A model generated the notes under the pieces. That model did not search any database. It had not been told where the DNA came from and was given only the letters and a program-made list of their open reading frames with translations. This document shows, piece by piece, positions 42,731 to 51,355 of a DNA stretch of 64,000 nucleotides (the first letter of the stretch is position 1; every line of letters begins with the position of its first letter). The stretch is from the NCBI GenBank assembly GCA_963836425.1, contig CAWIJJ010000001.1:1-64000 (forward strand), written 5' to 3'. The position numbers were made by a program, and so were the translations under genes. The DNA is from CAWIJJ01 sp963836425 (GTDB lineage Bacteria; Acidobacteriota; Terriglobia; Bryobacterales; Bryobacteraceae).

Positions 42731-43852
42731 ATGTTAATCACCGCCGCAATCCTGGCGATTTTTGTCTACGGAATCATCGCAGCCATGTTGGGCACGATAC
42801 TGCCCGACATTTCGAAGCGTTTCTCGCTGAGCCCGAAGCAGAACGGGAACATTGCGCTGTTTCAGGCGGTCGGCCTGATGATCGGGTCCCTGTTCGTGGG
42901 GCCGTTGATGGATGTGCAGGGCAAGAAGGTGGGCATGCTGGTGGGCCTGGGGCTGGTGGCGGTGGCGCTGTTTCTGCTGCGGTCGGCGGGCGGGTACCAG
43001 AGCGTGGTGGTCGCCATGAACCTGCTGGGGATCGGCGGGGGTGTGGTGGTGACCGCGGCCAACAGTCTGAACCCCGATATCGACCCGGTGAATCCGGCGA
43101 TCATCAGCAACTGGCTGAATCTCTTTTTCGGCCTGGGCGGATTGGTAACGCCGCTCATCAGCGCCAAGGTGTTCAACAAGAATCCGCGCACGCTTTCGCT
43201 GTTCGCCGGAATTCTGGCGATTGCGGCGCTGTTTGCCAGCGTGGCGGCGCCGTTCAAGCCGCCAACCGGCACGGTCTCGTTCCAGGTATCGGCGGTGGGC
43301 GCGCTGCTCACGGATCCGCGGCTGCTCGGCCTCGCGTTCCTGTTGTTCCTTTACGTAGCGTGTGAGGTGGGTGTGTGGAACTGGCTGGTGCGGCACCTGG
43401 TGGCGCAAGGAGTTTCCGAGGGCAAGGCGCTTACGATTTTGTCGCTGGGATTTGCGCTGGGCCTGCTGATCGGCCGCGTAGTGGCGGCGCAGATTCTGAC
43501 GCAGGTGGATGCCAAGACGGTGTTGATCGGGGCGTCGCTGCTGATGGCCGTGACGACGTACGCGATGCTGCAAAGTTCGAGTCCGGGGATGGCGCAGGCG
43601 ATGGTGTTCGTCGCCGGACTGGCGATGGCGCCGGTGTTCCCGACCGCGCTGGGCGTGGTGGGCGGCACGTTCTCGGGCGATACGGTGGCCACGGCCATCG
43701 GGATTGCGGTGACCTTCGGGTGGTTCGGCCTGGCGGTGAGTTCACCGATCATCGGGGGGATTGCGGGCAACGATCCGAAGCGGCTGAAGAAGGCGCTGCT
43801 GCTGCTGCCGGCGGCATCGCTGGTGATGGCGGTGGTGGCGTTCACGCTGTAG
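42731..43852 (+). CDS. Major facilitator superfamily transporter
   Basis: About eleven to twelve membrane spans are visible over 373 residues. The N-terminal half has the MFS loop 2-3 region (GSLFVGPLMDVQGKKVGMLVGLGL), and a Gly/Val-rich span GGGVVVTAANSLNPDIDPVNPA. The second half starts after residue 195 with LLGLAFLLFLYVACEVGVWNWLVRHLV. The FGLGGLVTPLIS segment resembles that of sugar permeases of the FucP-like type. The substrate is unknown. No ribosome site is clear. It is divergent from the GH43-like gene, 72 bp away, so it might import that enzyme's product. Confidence 0.85.
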   Translation: MLITAAILAIFVYGIIAAMLGTILPDISKRFSLSPKQNGNIALFQAVGLMIGSLFVGPLMDVQGKKVGMLVGLGLVAVALFLLRSAGGYQSVVVAMNLLGIGGGVVVTAANSLNPDIDPVNPAIISNWLNLFFGLGGLVTPLISAKVFNKNPRTLSLFAGILAIAALFASVAAPFKPPTGTVSFQVSAVGALLTDPRLLGLAFLLFLYVACEVGVWNWLVRHLVAQGVSEGKALTILSLGFALGLLIGRVVAAQILTQVDAKTVLIGASLLMAVTTYAMLQSSSPGMAQAMVFVAGLAMAPVFPTALGVVGGTFSGDTVATAIGIAVTFGWFGLAVSSPIIGGIAGNDPKRLKKALLLLPAASLVMAVVAFTL

Positions 43853-43905
43853 GTTTTTTCGCCTGCGGGACGCGGTAAGCTAGCGCTTCGGAAAGGACGA
43901 CAGGA

Positions 43906-44934
43906 ATGCCTGCAAAAGCGGTGAAGACATCCGTCCGCGCCAAGCGCGCCAAGGCGGATGTGGAGAAGGAATTCGCTGGAATACGGGAGGAGGTAGAGAG
44001 CGCGCGCGAAGCTCCCGATGCGAAGGCCGAAGAGGCGGCGCGCCTGCGCGAAGCCGAGGTCCGAGGCGCGGTGGAGGGTGTGACGGTCGAGGGCATCGTA
44101 CAGCGGATCTCGGGCCTCGGCCTGGAGGTTGCCCGGGCGCTATCCGACGTTTCGGCGAAGCTGACGGACGAGACCCAGTTATTGGCGTCCGTCCGCGATG
44201 CCGTTGCGCTGGAACGCAGGGAACTCGACCGGCTGCACAAAATCGATACGGCCGCCACCGCTGTTGACCAGATGGTCCAAGACTACGCGCGCGATAAGCA
44301 GCGGCTGGAGGCCGAAATCGCGGCCCAGCGAGCCGCGTGGGAACAGGAATCGGAGCACGCCGAGCGCGAGCGCAAGGAACAGGAAGAGACGCTCAAAAAG
44401 CAGCGCCAGCGCGAAATCGAAGACTACGAATACAAAAAGAACCTGGAGAGGAAGAAGGCCCAGGACAAATACGACGAGGAGGTGCGGCAGGTCGAGAAGA
44501 AGAACGCGGAAAAGCAGGAGACGTTGGAAAAGAGCTGGAAACAGCGGGAAGCCGCGTTGAAGGAGCAGGAAGAGGAACTTTCGCGCTTGCGCAAGGAATC
44601 CGCCGATTTTCCCGCGCGTCTCCAAAAGGAGGCCGTTGCAGCCGCCGCGCAGGCGCGCAGCGAAACGGAATCCCGACTGGAACAACAGACGCTGGTGCTG
44701 CGTAAGGATGCCGAGGCGGAGAAGATGCTCGGCGAACTGCGTGTGAAGACGCTGGAGGAACTGGTGGCGCGCCAGCAGACGCAAATCGCGGCGTTGGAGA
44801 AACAACTCGCGGATGCCAAGCAGCAGGTCCAGGATATCGCGGTGAAAGCGATTGAAGGCGCGAGCGGTGCGAAAGCGCTGTCGCACATCAATCAGATCGC
44901 CATGGAACAGGCCAAGAACCGCCCACAGGGGTGA
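43906..44934 (+). CDS. Coiled-coil protein
   Basis: Residues 85-330 are almost wholly charged coiled coil (EHAERERKEQEETLKKQRQ then EKKNAEKQETLEKSWKQRE), with a heptad pattern and few prolines. The N-terminus is basic (KAVKTSVRAKRAKADVEKEF), and the C-terminus ends IEGASGAKALSHINQIAMEQ. No enzymatic motif is seen. The length is 342 aa. Similar coiled-coil proteins in other bacteria are annotated only as hypothetical; a structural or scaffold role is a guess. Confidence 0.75.
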   Translation: MPAKAVKTSVRAKRAKADVEKEFAGIREEVESAREAPDAKAEEAARLREAEVRGAVEGVTVEGIVQRISGLGLEVARALSDVSAKLTDETQLLASVRDAVALERRELDRLHKIDTAATAVDQMVQDYARDKQRLEAEIAAQRAAWEQESEHAERERKEQEETLKKQRQREIEDYEYKKNLERKKAQDKYDEEVRQVEKKNAEKQETLEKSWKQREAALKEQEEELSRLRKESADFPARLQKEAVAAAAQARSETESRLEQQTLVLRKDAEAEKMLGELRVKTLEELVARQQTQIAALEKQLADAKQQVQDIAVKAIEGASGAKALSHINQIAMEQAKNRPQG

Positions 44935-44999
44935 GGCTGTCCTGGAGATCGACAATGTGCCAACCGATCGCTCCGATCGCGGCTCGGAAGCGTTACTGA

Positions 45000-45576
45000 A
45001 TGTGCGGCCGTTCTCGCGGCGTCGCTTGTAGCCGTCGCCGGCGCGAGTCGAAGGCCATTCGGTACGCGAGGGAGCAACTGCGCCGCTCCGGTCTTGATGT
45101 TTGGACAGAACCGTTCCTTTTCCGTTCTTATGAATTGAACGGGGCTACATTGCGGGTGGGCGGCGTCCGCATCGAGCCTGCGCGGGTTGTGCTCGATCCA
45201 TATCGTGGGGGCACGGGAATCCGAATCTGGTCGGGGCGACACATAAGCGTTTTGTCTTCTTTGGTGCCGAGGAGGTTGGCCTTCTCGGTTCCCAAGCGTA
45301 TGTGGACCGGCATCGCGAAGACCTCCGGCGATGCGAGCTCATGTTCAATGGCTCCAGAATGCAATCCTGGACTCCGTCCGGCAGTTCGGATACCAGATCA
45401 ACCAGAGCCGGGGTGCCAGCTCAGACCACAGGACGTTCACGAATGCCGGGATTGTCGCGACTGACATCGCCAGTGGTGGGTTGAAAACTCACAGCCCCGA
45501 GGACTTGCCGGAGCAGATCATCCCAGCCAGCCTGGAGAAGGCGGCACGGATCGTGACACGCGCGCCCAAACACTGA
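45000..45576 (+). pseudogene. Remnant of an M28-family zinc peptidase gene
   Basis: Three pieces of an M28 peptidase survive in different frames. The N-terminal piece reads KAIRYAREQLRRSGLDVWTE and ends in RVVLDPYRGG. The second, near 45240-45350, reads THKRFVFFGAEEVGLLGSQA, the conserved Glu-Glu active-site block. The third reads GASSDHRTFTNAGIVATDI followed by GGLKTHSPEDLPEQI and ends at 45576. The zinc-binding HxD and DND blocks between the first two pieces are gone, and frames change at each junction. The remains total about 190 codons where an intact gene would have about 400. The gene is therefore deleted and shifted. Confidence 0.7.
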
Positions 45577-45663
45577 AGTACCCGGTAGCGGCCCTCGGAG
45601 GCTACAGATCCGCACGTTCGGCGGGCGGCTAAACTGATACAATTCGGAATTAGCCCACCTACT

Positions 45664-46869
45664 GTGCTGCGCCGGGTCTTCAAAGCTTTTCACTATCGCG
45701 ATTTCCGCCTGATGTGGATGGGCGCTTGTACGTCCAGCGTCGGCACGTGGATGCAGAAGCTGGCGCAGAGCTGGCTGGTCTACAAGTTGAGCGGGTCGGC
45801 CTTCCTGCTGGGGCTGGACGCGTTTCTCGGCGACATCCCGATTTTCCTGTTTTCACTGGTGGGCGGGGTGATCGCCGACCGGATAGACCGGCGGCGGGTG
45901 CTGCTGGCATCGCAATACCTCCAGATGTCTACGGCGTTTCTGCTGACGGCGCTGGTCGGCTTCGGCGTGGTGCAGGTGTGGCATATCCTGTGCCTGTCGT
46001 TCGTCGCGGGGCTGGCGCAGGCGTTTGGGGGGCCGGCGTACCAGGCGCTGATTCCCACCCTGGTGGACAAGGAAGACATGCCGAACGCGATCGCGCTGAA
46101 CTCGATTCAGTTCAACGTGGCGCGCGTGATCGGACCGGCGCTGGGCGGGCTTGCGCTGACCAAGTTGGGCGATATGTGGTGTTTCGGGTTGAACGGCATT
46201 TCATTCCTGGGGCCGATTGCGGCGATCACGGTGGTGAAGGCGCGGTTCATGCCGGAAAAGACGAGCGCGACGATTTTCTCGAGCATGAAAGACGGGCTGC
46301 GCTTCGTGATGAAACAGGGGTCGATGGAAGCGCTGATGGTCCTGGCGTTTTGCATGACGGCGCTGGGCGTGCCGATGATGACGTTTCTGCCGGTGTTCGC
46401 GAAGGATATTTTTCACGGCGGTCCGAACACGTTCACGCTGTTTCTTTCGAGTTCCGGCATCGGCTCGATTGTGGGTGCGCTGACGGTGGCGGGAATGGGG
46501 AATGCGCGGCACAAGGGGCGGATCGCGCTTACGATGCTGATGTGCCTGGGCGCGTCGATCTCGGGGTTCGCCCTTTCGACCTCGCTGTTCGTGAGCTGCC
46601 TGATGCTGTTTCTGGCGGGCGCGTCGCTGATGGCGGTATTCGCCAACGTGAGCTCGCTGGTGCAATTGATCACCACCAACCAGATGAGGGGGCGGGTGAT
46701 GAGCGTTTATAATGTGGCTTTTCGGGGCGGGATGCCGATGGGGAACCTGGCCACGGGGTGGCTCGTCCCGATGTTTACGGCTCCGGTGGTGCTGGCGGTA
46801 AACGGAGTGCTGCTGATTTTATTGGGGCTGGTTTTTCTGCTGGGCCAGCGGCGGGTGGCCGCGCTGTGA
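45664..46869 (+). CDS. Major facilitator superfamily (MFS_3/EntS-like) transporter
   Basis: The product opens FKAFHYRDFRLMWMGACTSSVGTWMQKLAQSWLVY, the hallmark of MFS_3 transporters such as EntS-like exporters. The loop 2-3 motif is GGVIADRIDRRRVLLAS. PTLVDKEDMPNAIALNSIQFNVARVIGPALGG follows, and twelve spans fit in the 401 residues. The GTG start at 45664 is the likely start. It is the first gene of a tightly packed run of four: its stop overlaps the ATG of the TPR gene by one base. The substrate is not predictable. Confidence 0.88.
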   Translation: MLRRVFKAFHYRDFRLMWMGACTSSVGTWMQKLAQSWLVYKLSGSAFLLGLDAFLGDIPIFLFSLVGGVIADRIDRRRVLLASQYLQMSTAFLLTALVGFGVVQVWHILCLSFVAGLAQAFGGPAYQALIPTLVDKEDMPNAIALNSIQFNVARVIGPALGGLALTKLGDMWCFGLNGISFLGPIAAITVVKARFMPEKTSATIFSSMKDGLRFVMKQGSMEALMVLAFCMTALGVPMMTFLPVFAKDIFHGGPNTFTLFLSSSGIGSIVGALTVAGMGNARHKGRIALTMLMCLGASISGFALSTSLFVSCLMLFLAGASLMAVFANVSSLVQLITTNQMRGRVMSVYNVAFRGGMPMGNLATGWLVPMFTAPVVLAVNGVLLILLGLVFLLGQRRVAAL

Positions 46870-47570
46870 TGAAGATGACGACCAAACGAACCGGTCTTGT
46901 CTGGCTGGCGCTAACGGTTGCGGGGCTGGGAGCGCAGGCTCCCGGGACACTCGAAGCGGCGCGCGACAGGCAGGATCGCGCCGCCCTCGAAAAGGCCGTG
47001 GCCGGATATGCGGCGGCGGCTGCCAAACAGCCGAAGGACTTCGACGCACAATTCCGGCTGGCGGTGGCGTGCTCCTACATGGCCGAAGTGGCAATCGAAC
47101 AGCGCGACCGGAAGGGCGGACGGCAGGCGGCGGAGCGCGGAATTCCGGCGGCGGAAAAGGCGGTGGAACTGAAGCCGGATTCGGCGGAGGCTTACCGCGT
47201 GCTGGCCACGCTTTACGGCCAGGGAGTGACGGACCTGATGAGCGGCCTGAATTACGGTCCGAAGGCGAAGGCCGCCATCAACAAGGCTGTGGAGAAGGCG
47301 CCCAATTCGTCCACCGTCTACGTTGCGAGGGGTGTGGGCAATTACTATCTTCCGGCGCAACTGGGCGGCGGCGCCACAGCCGCCATCGCAGACTTCCGAA
47401 GGGCGATCCAGCTCGATCCGAAGAACGCGGAGGCGTATCTCTGGCTGGGGCTGGGGCTGCGGAAAGAGAACCATGATGCCGAGGCGCGTCAGGCGTTCAC
47501 CAAGTCGCTGCAACTCAATCCGAATCGTATTTGGGTGAAACAGCAACTCGAAAAGACGCCGGCCAAATGA
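46869..47570 (+). CDS. Exported TPR-repeat protein
   Basis: The ATG shares its A with the stop of the upstream MFS gene. A signal peptide (MKMTTKRTGLVWLALTVAGLGAQA) is followed by TPR units: AARDRQDRAALEKAVAGYAAAAAKQPKDFDAQ, AAEKAVELKPDSAEAYRVLATLYG, AAINKAVEKAPNSSTVYVARGVG and DFRRAIQLDPKNAEAYLWLGLGL. The length is 233 aa. A protein-protein interaction role outside the cytoplasm is inferred. Its stop overlaps the ATG of the next gene (ATGA). Confidence 0.85.
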   Translation: MKMTTKRTGLVWLALTVAGLGAQAPGTLEAARDRQDRAALEKAVAGYAAAAAKQPKDFDAQFRLAVACSYMAEVAIEQRDRKGGRQAAERGIPAAEKAVELKPDSAEAYRVLATLYGQGVTDLMSGLNYGPKAKAAINKAVEKAPNSSTVYVARGVGNYYLPAQLGGGATAAIADFRRAIQLDPKNAEAYLWLGLGLRKENHDAEARQAFTKSLQLNPNRIWVKQQLEKTPAK

Positions 47571-49138
47571 ACCGCGGCGTGACGGCGGCAGCGGTGGCAG
47601 CGCTCGCGCTGCTGAGCTTTTTCATTTTCCCCGGGCACACGTGGCTGCAACAGGACAGTCAGATCTACGCGCCGATTCTCGAGAACCAGCGCGACGCCTC
47701 GCTGTTGCGCAACGATCTGCTGGTGCAGAGGCCGCACGTCGCCTACACGGTGTACGACGAAGTCGCGCTGGCGTTGCGCGGGGCCACCGGGCTGAGCTTC
47801 CGGGAGGTGCTTCAGGCGCAGCAGATCGTGACGCGGGCGCTGGGGATCTGGGGCATTTACCTGCTGGCGTCGGCGCTGGGGCTGGGGATGTGGCAGGCGC
47901 TGGCGGTGGCCGCGGTCGGCGCGCTGGGCGCGGCGGTGGCGGGGCCCTCGGTGTTGACGTTCGAATACGAGCCTACGCCGCGGGCGTTCGCGGTTCCGTT
48001 GCTGATGCTGGCGATGGGGCTCACGGCGGGAAGGCGCTACGTGGAAGCGGGCGTAGCAGCGGGCGCGGCTTTCGTCTATCATCCGCTGACGGCCATCCCG
48101 TTCTGGGGCCTGTTCGTGGCGGTGGCGCTGATCCGGCGGAAGCCGATGGCGATTGCGCCGCTGGCAGCGTCGGCAGCGATTCTGATGGCCGCCGCGCACA
48201 TGCAGGCGGGCGAGGGGACGGCGTGGTTCGGACGGCTGACGGCGGCGGACGCAGCCATCGAGCGGTTGCGCGCCTCCTACGTCTGGGTTTCAACTTGGCC
48301 ACTGGCCACGGTTTTGCATCATCTCGTGGTGTTCGCGATTCTGTGCGCGGCCTACTGGCGCGCGGCACGAAAAGCGCCGCTCGAAATTGCGGTGTTCCTG
48401 CTGGGGCTGCCGCTGGTGGGTCTGCTGGCAATGCCGATCTCGTGGGTGCTGCTGGAGCAGTGGCACTGGGCGCTGGTGCCGCAGGTGCAACCGCTGCGGA
48501 TTCTGTTGTTCGGGGTGTTCGCGATGGTGGTGATGTGCGCGGCGGCTGGGGTGTCGGCGGCGGGCCGCGGACGGGTGGCGGAGGCGGCGGCCTGGCTGCT
48601 GCCGGCGTACTGGATTGCGGTACAGAGCACGTTCACGGCGGCGGTGTCTTTCCGGTTGTTCGCCGTGTCGTTAGGGCTGGCGTTGGCGACGGCGCTGGCG
48701 AGGCGGTATACGCCGGCGGTGGCGGTGGCGGCGCTGGTGATCTTTCCGGTGGCCGGGGGCGTGGCGCTGCCGCGATTGCACACGCCCGAACTGCGGCAGC
48801 TTTCCGATTGGGCGCGGTCCTCGACGCCGCGCGATGCGGTATTCGCGTTTCCGGATGCGTTTCGCGGGCTTGCGCCGGGGATTTTCCGCGCCGAGGCCCT
48901 GCGCGCGGTGTACGTGGACTGGAAGGGCGGCGGGCAGGTTAATTACCTGAAGGGCTTCGGGGAGATCTGGCTGGAAAGGTGGCAGCAGACGATGCCGCGA
49001 CGGTTCAATCCCTCGGTGATCTCGAGACTCGAAGGGCGAGGGATCGACTACATCGTGCTGCAAGCGCGGGATAAGCTGCCGCGGCAGTCCGAGTTTGAGA
49101 ACGCTGACTTTGCCGTGTACCGGCTGGGCGGCAGGTAA
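47567..49138 (+). CDS. Multi-span membrane protein, possibly GT-C-like
   Basis: The ATG overlaps the TPR gene's stop (ATGA). The 523-residue product has about ten to twelve membrane spans, a luminal loop near residue 20 (FPGHTWLQQDSQIYAPILE) with acidic residues between the first two spans, and a soluble C-terminal domain of about 110 residues (STPRDAVFAFPDAF then RGIDYIVLQARDKLP). This layout resembles GT-C glycosyltransferases and DUF6798-type membrane proteins. No lipid-sugar binding motif proves a transferase role. It lies in the MFS-TPR-mtaB operon. Confidence 0.75.
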   Translation: MNRGVTAAAVAALALLSFFIFPGHTWLQQDSQIYAPILENQRDASLLRNDLLVQRPHVAYTVYDEVALALRGATGLSFREVLQAQQIVTRALGIWGIYLLASALGLGMWQALAVAAVGALGAAVAGPSVLTFEYEPTPRAFAVPLLMLAMGLTAGRRYVEAGVAAGAAFVYHPLTAIPFWGLFVAVALIRRKPMAIAPLAASAAILMAAAHMQAGEGTAWFGRLTAADAAIERLRASYVWVSTWPLATVLHHLVVFAILCAAYWRAARKAPLEIAVFLLGLPLVGLLAMPISWVLLEQWHWALVPQVQPLRILLFGVFAMVVMCAAAGVSAAGRGRVAEAAAWLLPAYWIAVQSTFTAAVSFRLFAVSLGLALATALARRYTPAVAVAALVIFPVAGGVALPRLHTPELRQLSDWARSSTPRDAVFAFPDAFRGLAPGIFRAEALRAVYVDWKGGGQVNYLKGFGEIWLERWQQTMPRRFNPSVISRLEGRGIDYIVLQARDKLPRQSEFENADFAVYRLGGR

Positions 49139-49140
49139 TA

Positions 49141-50835
49141 ATGGAAAGAAGCGTGGATAAGTATTTCGTTCAAAACTTCGGGTGCCGGGCGACGCAGGCG
49201 GACGGGGCGGCACTGGAATCGCTGCTTGCCGCCAAGGGGCTCGACGCGGCGGGCGACCGGCAGTCCGCGGACCTGGTGGTGCTGAACACCTGCACGGTGA
49301 CGGCTTCGGCGGACGACGATGTGCGGCAGACGATCCGCCGGGTACACCGCGAAAATCCGGCGGCGCGCATTCTAGTGACGGGATGTTATGCGCAGCGGGC
49401 GCCGCGGGAACTGGCCGGAATGCCGGGCGTCGAATGGGTGGTGGGCAACTCGCACAAGACGCAGATTGCGGACCTGGTGACGCTGAACGATGCGGGCGCG
49501 CCGTACCACGGGAATATCCACGTGGGCGACATTTTCGCGCAGCACGATTTCCTGTCGGCGCCGGTGGAAGATGCGGCAGGCGACCGGACGCGTCCGAATC
49601 TGAAAATTCAGGACGGCTGCAACAATCGCTGCTCGTTCTGCATTATCCCGTTCGTGCGCGGACGAAGCCGTAGCGCGCCGGCGGAGGACGTCGTGCGTCA
49701 GGTGCGCGACCTGGGACGGCGGTATCGCGAAGTGGTGCTGAGCGGAATCAACCTGGGGAGGTGGGGCAGGGAACCGGGCAGCCGGATGCGCCTTGCGGAC
49801 CTGGTGCGCCTGTTGCTTGCGGAAACCGAAGTGGAGCGGCTGCGGCTGAGTTCGGTGGAGCCGATGGATTTCTCTGACGACCTGCTGCAATTGATGGCGA
49901 GCTCGGAGCGGATTGCGAAACACGTGCATGCGCCGCTGCAATCCGGGTCGGACCGCATCCTTCGACGGATGCATCGCAAGTACCGGCCGCGGCATTATGC
50001 GGACCGAGTGTTGAAGGCGCGGGCGCTGATGCCGGATGCGGCCATCGGCGCGGACGTGATGGTAGGATTTCCGGGCGAGACCGCGGGCGACTTCGAAGAG
50101 AGCCGCCGCTTCATGGAAACGCTACCGTTCACCTACCTGCACGTGTTCACCTACTCGGAGCGGCCGGGGACGCCGGCGGCGGGGTACGAGGGAGCGGTGC
50201 CGGTGCCGGTGCGGAAAGAGCGGAACCGGATGCTGCGGGAACTGGCGGCGGCGAAGAATCTCGCGTTCCGGCAGGCGATGGTGGGGCGGACGCTTTCGGC
50301 GGTGACCCTGCACGAGGCGGGGACGGCGCTGACGGGGAATTATCTGAAGGTGGAACTCAAGCAACCGCGGGAGGCGAACCTGATCGTGGATGCTGAGGAT
50401 TGGAGGGGTTGCGGAGGGCAGGCTGCTGGAAGCCTGATTTTACATTTCGCGGCGGCCTTCCATGGCCTTCGAAATGGTGACTTCGTCGGCGAATTCGAGG
50501 TCGCTGCCGACGGGAATGCCCATGGCGATGCGGGTGACGCGGACGCCCAGCGGCTTGAGCAGGCGGGAGAGGTAGACGGCGGTGGCTTCGCCTTCGACGG
50601 TGGGGTTGGTGGCGACGATCACTTCCTCGATTTCGCCGGCGCCGATGCGCTCCACCAGGCTTTTGATCTTCAGCGATTCGGGACCGATGCCGCGCAGCGG
50701 GGAGAGCGCGCCCTGGAGCACGTGGTAGCGGCCTTCGTACTGGCGGGTGGTTTCGATACCGACGATGTTGTGCGCCTCCTCCACGACACAGACGATTTTC
50801 GGGTCGCGGCTGGAATCGCGGCAGTACTGGCATAG
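49141..50835 (+). CDS. mtaB: tRNA threonylcarbamoyladenosine methylthiotransferase MtaB, 3' end frameshifted
   Basis: MtaB adds a methylthio group to t6A at tRNA position 37. The N-terminal MTTase domain has Cys 15, VLNTCTVT and VTGCYAQR cysteines, and the radical-SAM motif is CNNRCSFC near residue 160. GADVMVGFPGETAGDF and FTYSERPGTPAAGY follow. The frame as written runs to 50835, about 130 residues beyond a normal end and across the whole 3' part of the opposing recR gene. Removing one base near 50387 gives ANLIVMLRIGGVAEGRLLEA and a stop at 50435-50437, two bases before the recR end. The true end is therefore probably 50437. Confidence 0.88.
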   Translation: MERSVDKYFVQNFGCRATQADGAALESLLAAKGLDAAGDRQSADLVVLNTCTVTASADDDVRQTIRRVHRENPAARILVTGCYAQRAPRELAGMPGVEWVVGNSHKTQIADLVTLNDAGAPYHGNIHVGDIFAQHDFLSAPVEDAAGDRTRPNLKIQDGCNNRCSFCIIPFVRGRSRSAPAEDVVRQVRDLGRRYREVVLSGINLGRWGREPGSRMRLADLVRLLLAETEVERLRLSSVEPMDFSDDLLQLMASSERIAKHVHAPLQSGSDRILRRMHRKYRPRHYADRVLKARALMPDAAIGADVMVGFPGETAGDFEESRRFMETLPFTYLHVFTYSERPGTPAAGYEGAVPVPVRKERNRMLRELAAAKNLAFRQAMVGRTLSAVTLHEAGTALTGNYLKVELKQPREANLIVDAEDWRGCGGQAAGSLILHFAAAFHGLRNGDFVGEFEVAADGNAHGDAGDADAQRLEQAGEVDGGGFAFDGGVGGDDHFLDFAGADALHQAFDLQRFGTDAAQRGERALEHVVAAFVLAGGFDTDDVVRLLHDTDDFRVAAGIAAVLA

Positions 50836-51039
50836 CTCGGCGTCGGAGATGTTATTGCAAGTGCGGCAGAGTCCGAGCTTGTCCTTGACGTCGAGGATGG
50901 CCTGGGCAAGGTGCTGGGCATCCTCGCGGCCGGCGCGGAGCACGTGAAAGGCGATGCGCTGGGCTGACTTCTGACCGATGCCGGGCAGGCGTTTGAACTC
51001 GGTGATGAGCCGCGCGAGGGGCTCGGCGAAATCGGGCAT
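50440..51039 (-). CDS. recR: Recombination mediator protein RecR
   Basis: RecR works with RecF/RecO to load RecA onto single-stranded DNA during gap repair. The N-terminal helix-hairpin-helix (LITEFKRLPGIGQKSAQRIAFHVL) is followed by a Cys4 zinc finger (CRTCNNISDAELCQYC) and a Toprim domain with VVEEAHNIVGIE and IVATNPTVEGEATAVYL. The length (199 aa) is normal. It begins three bases after the ybaB stop and is the last gene of the SRP RNA-dnaX-ybaB-recR block. Confidence 0.97.
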   Translation of the reverse strand: MPDFAEPLARLITEFKRLPGIGQKSAQRIAFHVLRAGREDAQHLAQAILDVKDKLGLCRTCNNISDAELCQYCRDSSRDPKIVCVVEEAHNIVGIETTRQYEGRYHVLQGALSPLRGIGPESLKIKSLVERIGAGEIEEVIVATNPTVEGEATAVYLSRLLKPLGVRVTRIAMGIPVGSDLEFADEVTISKAMEGRREM

Positions 51040-51042
51040 TTG

Positions 51043-51351
51043 TTAGAGAAGTCCGGGGGGCAGTCCCATACCGCCGAGCATGCCGCCCATTTTCTGCTTG
51101 ATGTGCTCGTCGACTTTCTTGACGGCTTCGCCGGCGGCGGCCACCACCATATCTTGCAGCATCTCCACATCGCCGGCCACTTCCGGGTCGATTTTGACGG
51201 AGAGCAGGTTCTTCTGCCCGTCCATCTGCACGGTGATCATGCCCCCGCCGGCGGTGGCTTCCACGCGGATCTGGGCGATTTCCTGCTGGAGCTTCTCCTG
51301 CATCTGCTGCGCCTGGCGCATCATTTGCTGCATGTTGCCGGGTAGTTTCAC
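51043..51351 (-). CDS. YbaB/EbfC family nucleoid-associated protein
   Basis: The small protein (102 aa) has the family helix-strand-helix layout: NMQQMMRQAQQMQEKLQQEIAQI, then VEATAGGGMITVQMDGQKNLLSVKIDPEV and LQDMVVAAAGEAVKKVDEHIKQKMGGMLGGMGLPPGLL at the end. It binds DNA without strong sequence preference. It lies four bases downstream of dnaX and three bases before recR, the standard arrangement. Confidence 0.95.
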   Translation of the reverse strand: MKLPGNMQQMMRQAQQMQEKLQQEIAQIRVEATAGGGMITVQMDGQKNLLSVKIDPEVAGDVEMLQDMVVAAAGEAVKKVDEHIKQKMGGMLGGMGLPPGLL

Positions 51352-51355
51352 TTGG

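Noticed and set aside
47641..48942. A 433-codon + strand open frame in the membrane-protein gene
   Set aside because: It is a shifted frame rich in Gly and Arg; the in-frame gene has membrane spans and overlapping stop/start coupling.
50440..50835. The extra C-terminal domain of MtaB as a novel fusion
   Set aside because: It is wholly antisense to recR, and a one-base correction gives a normal end.
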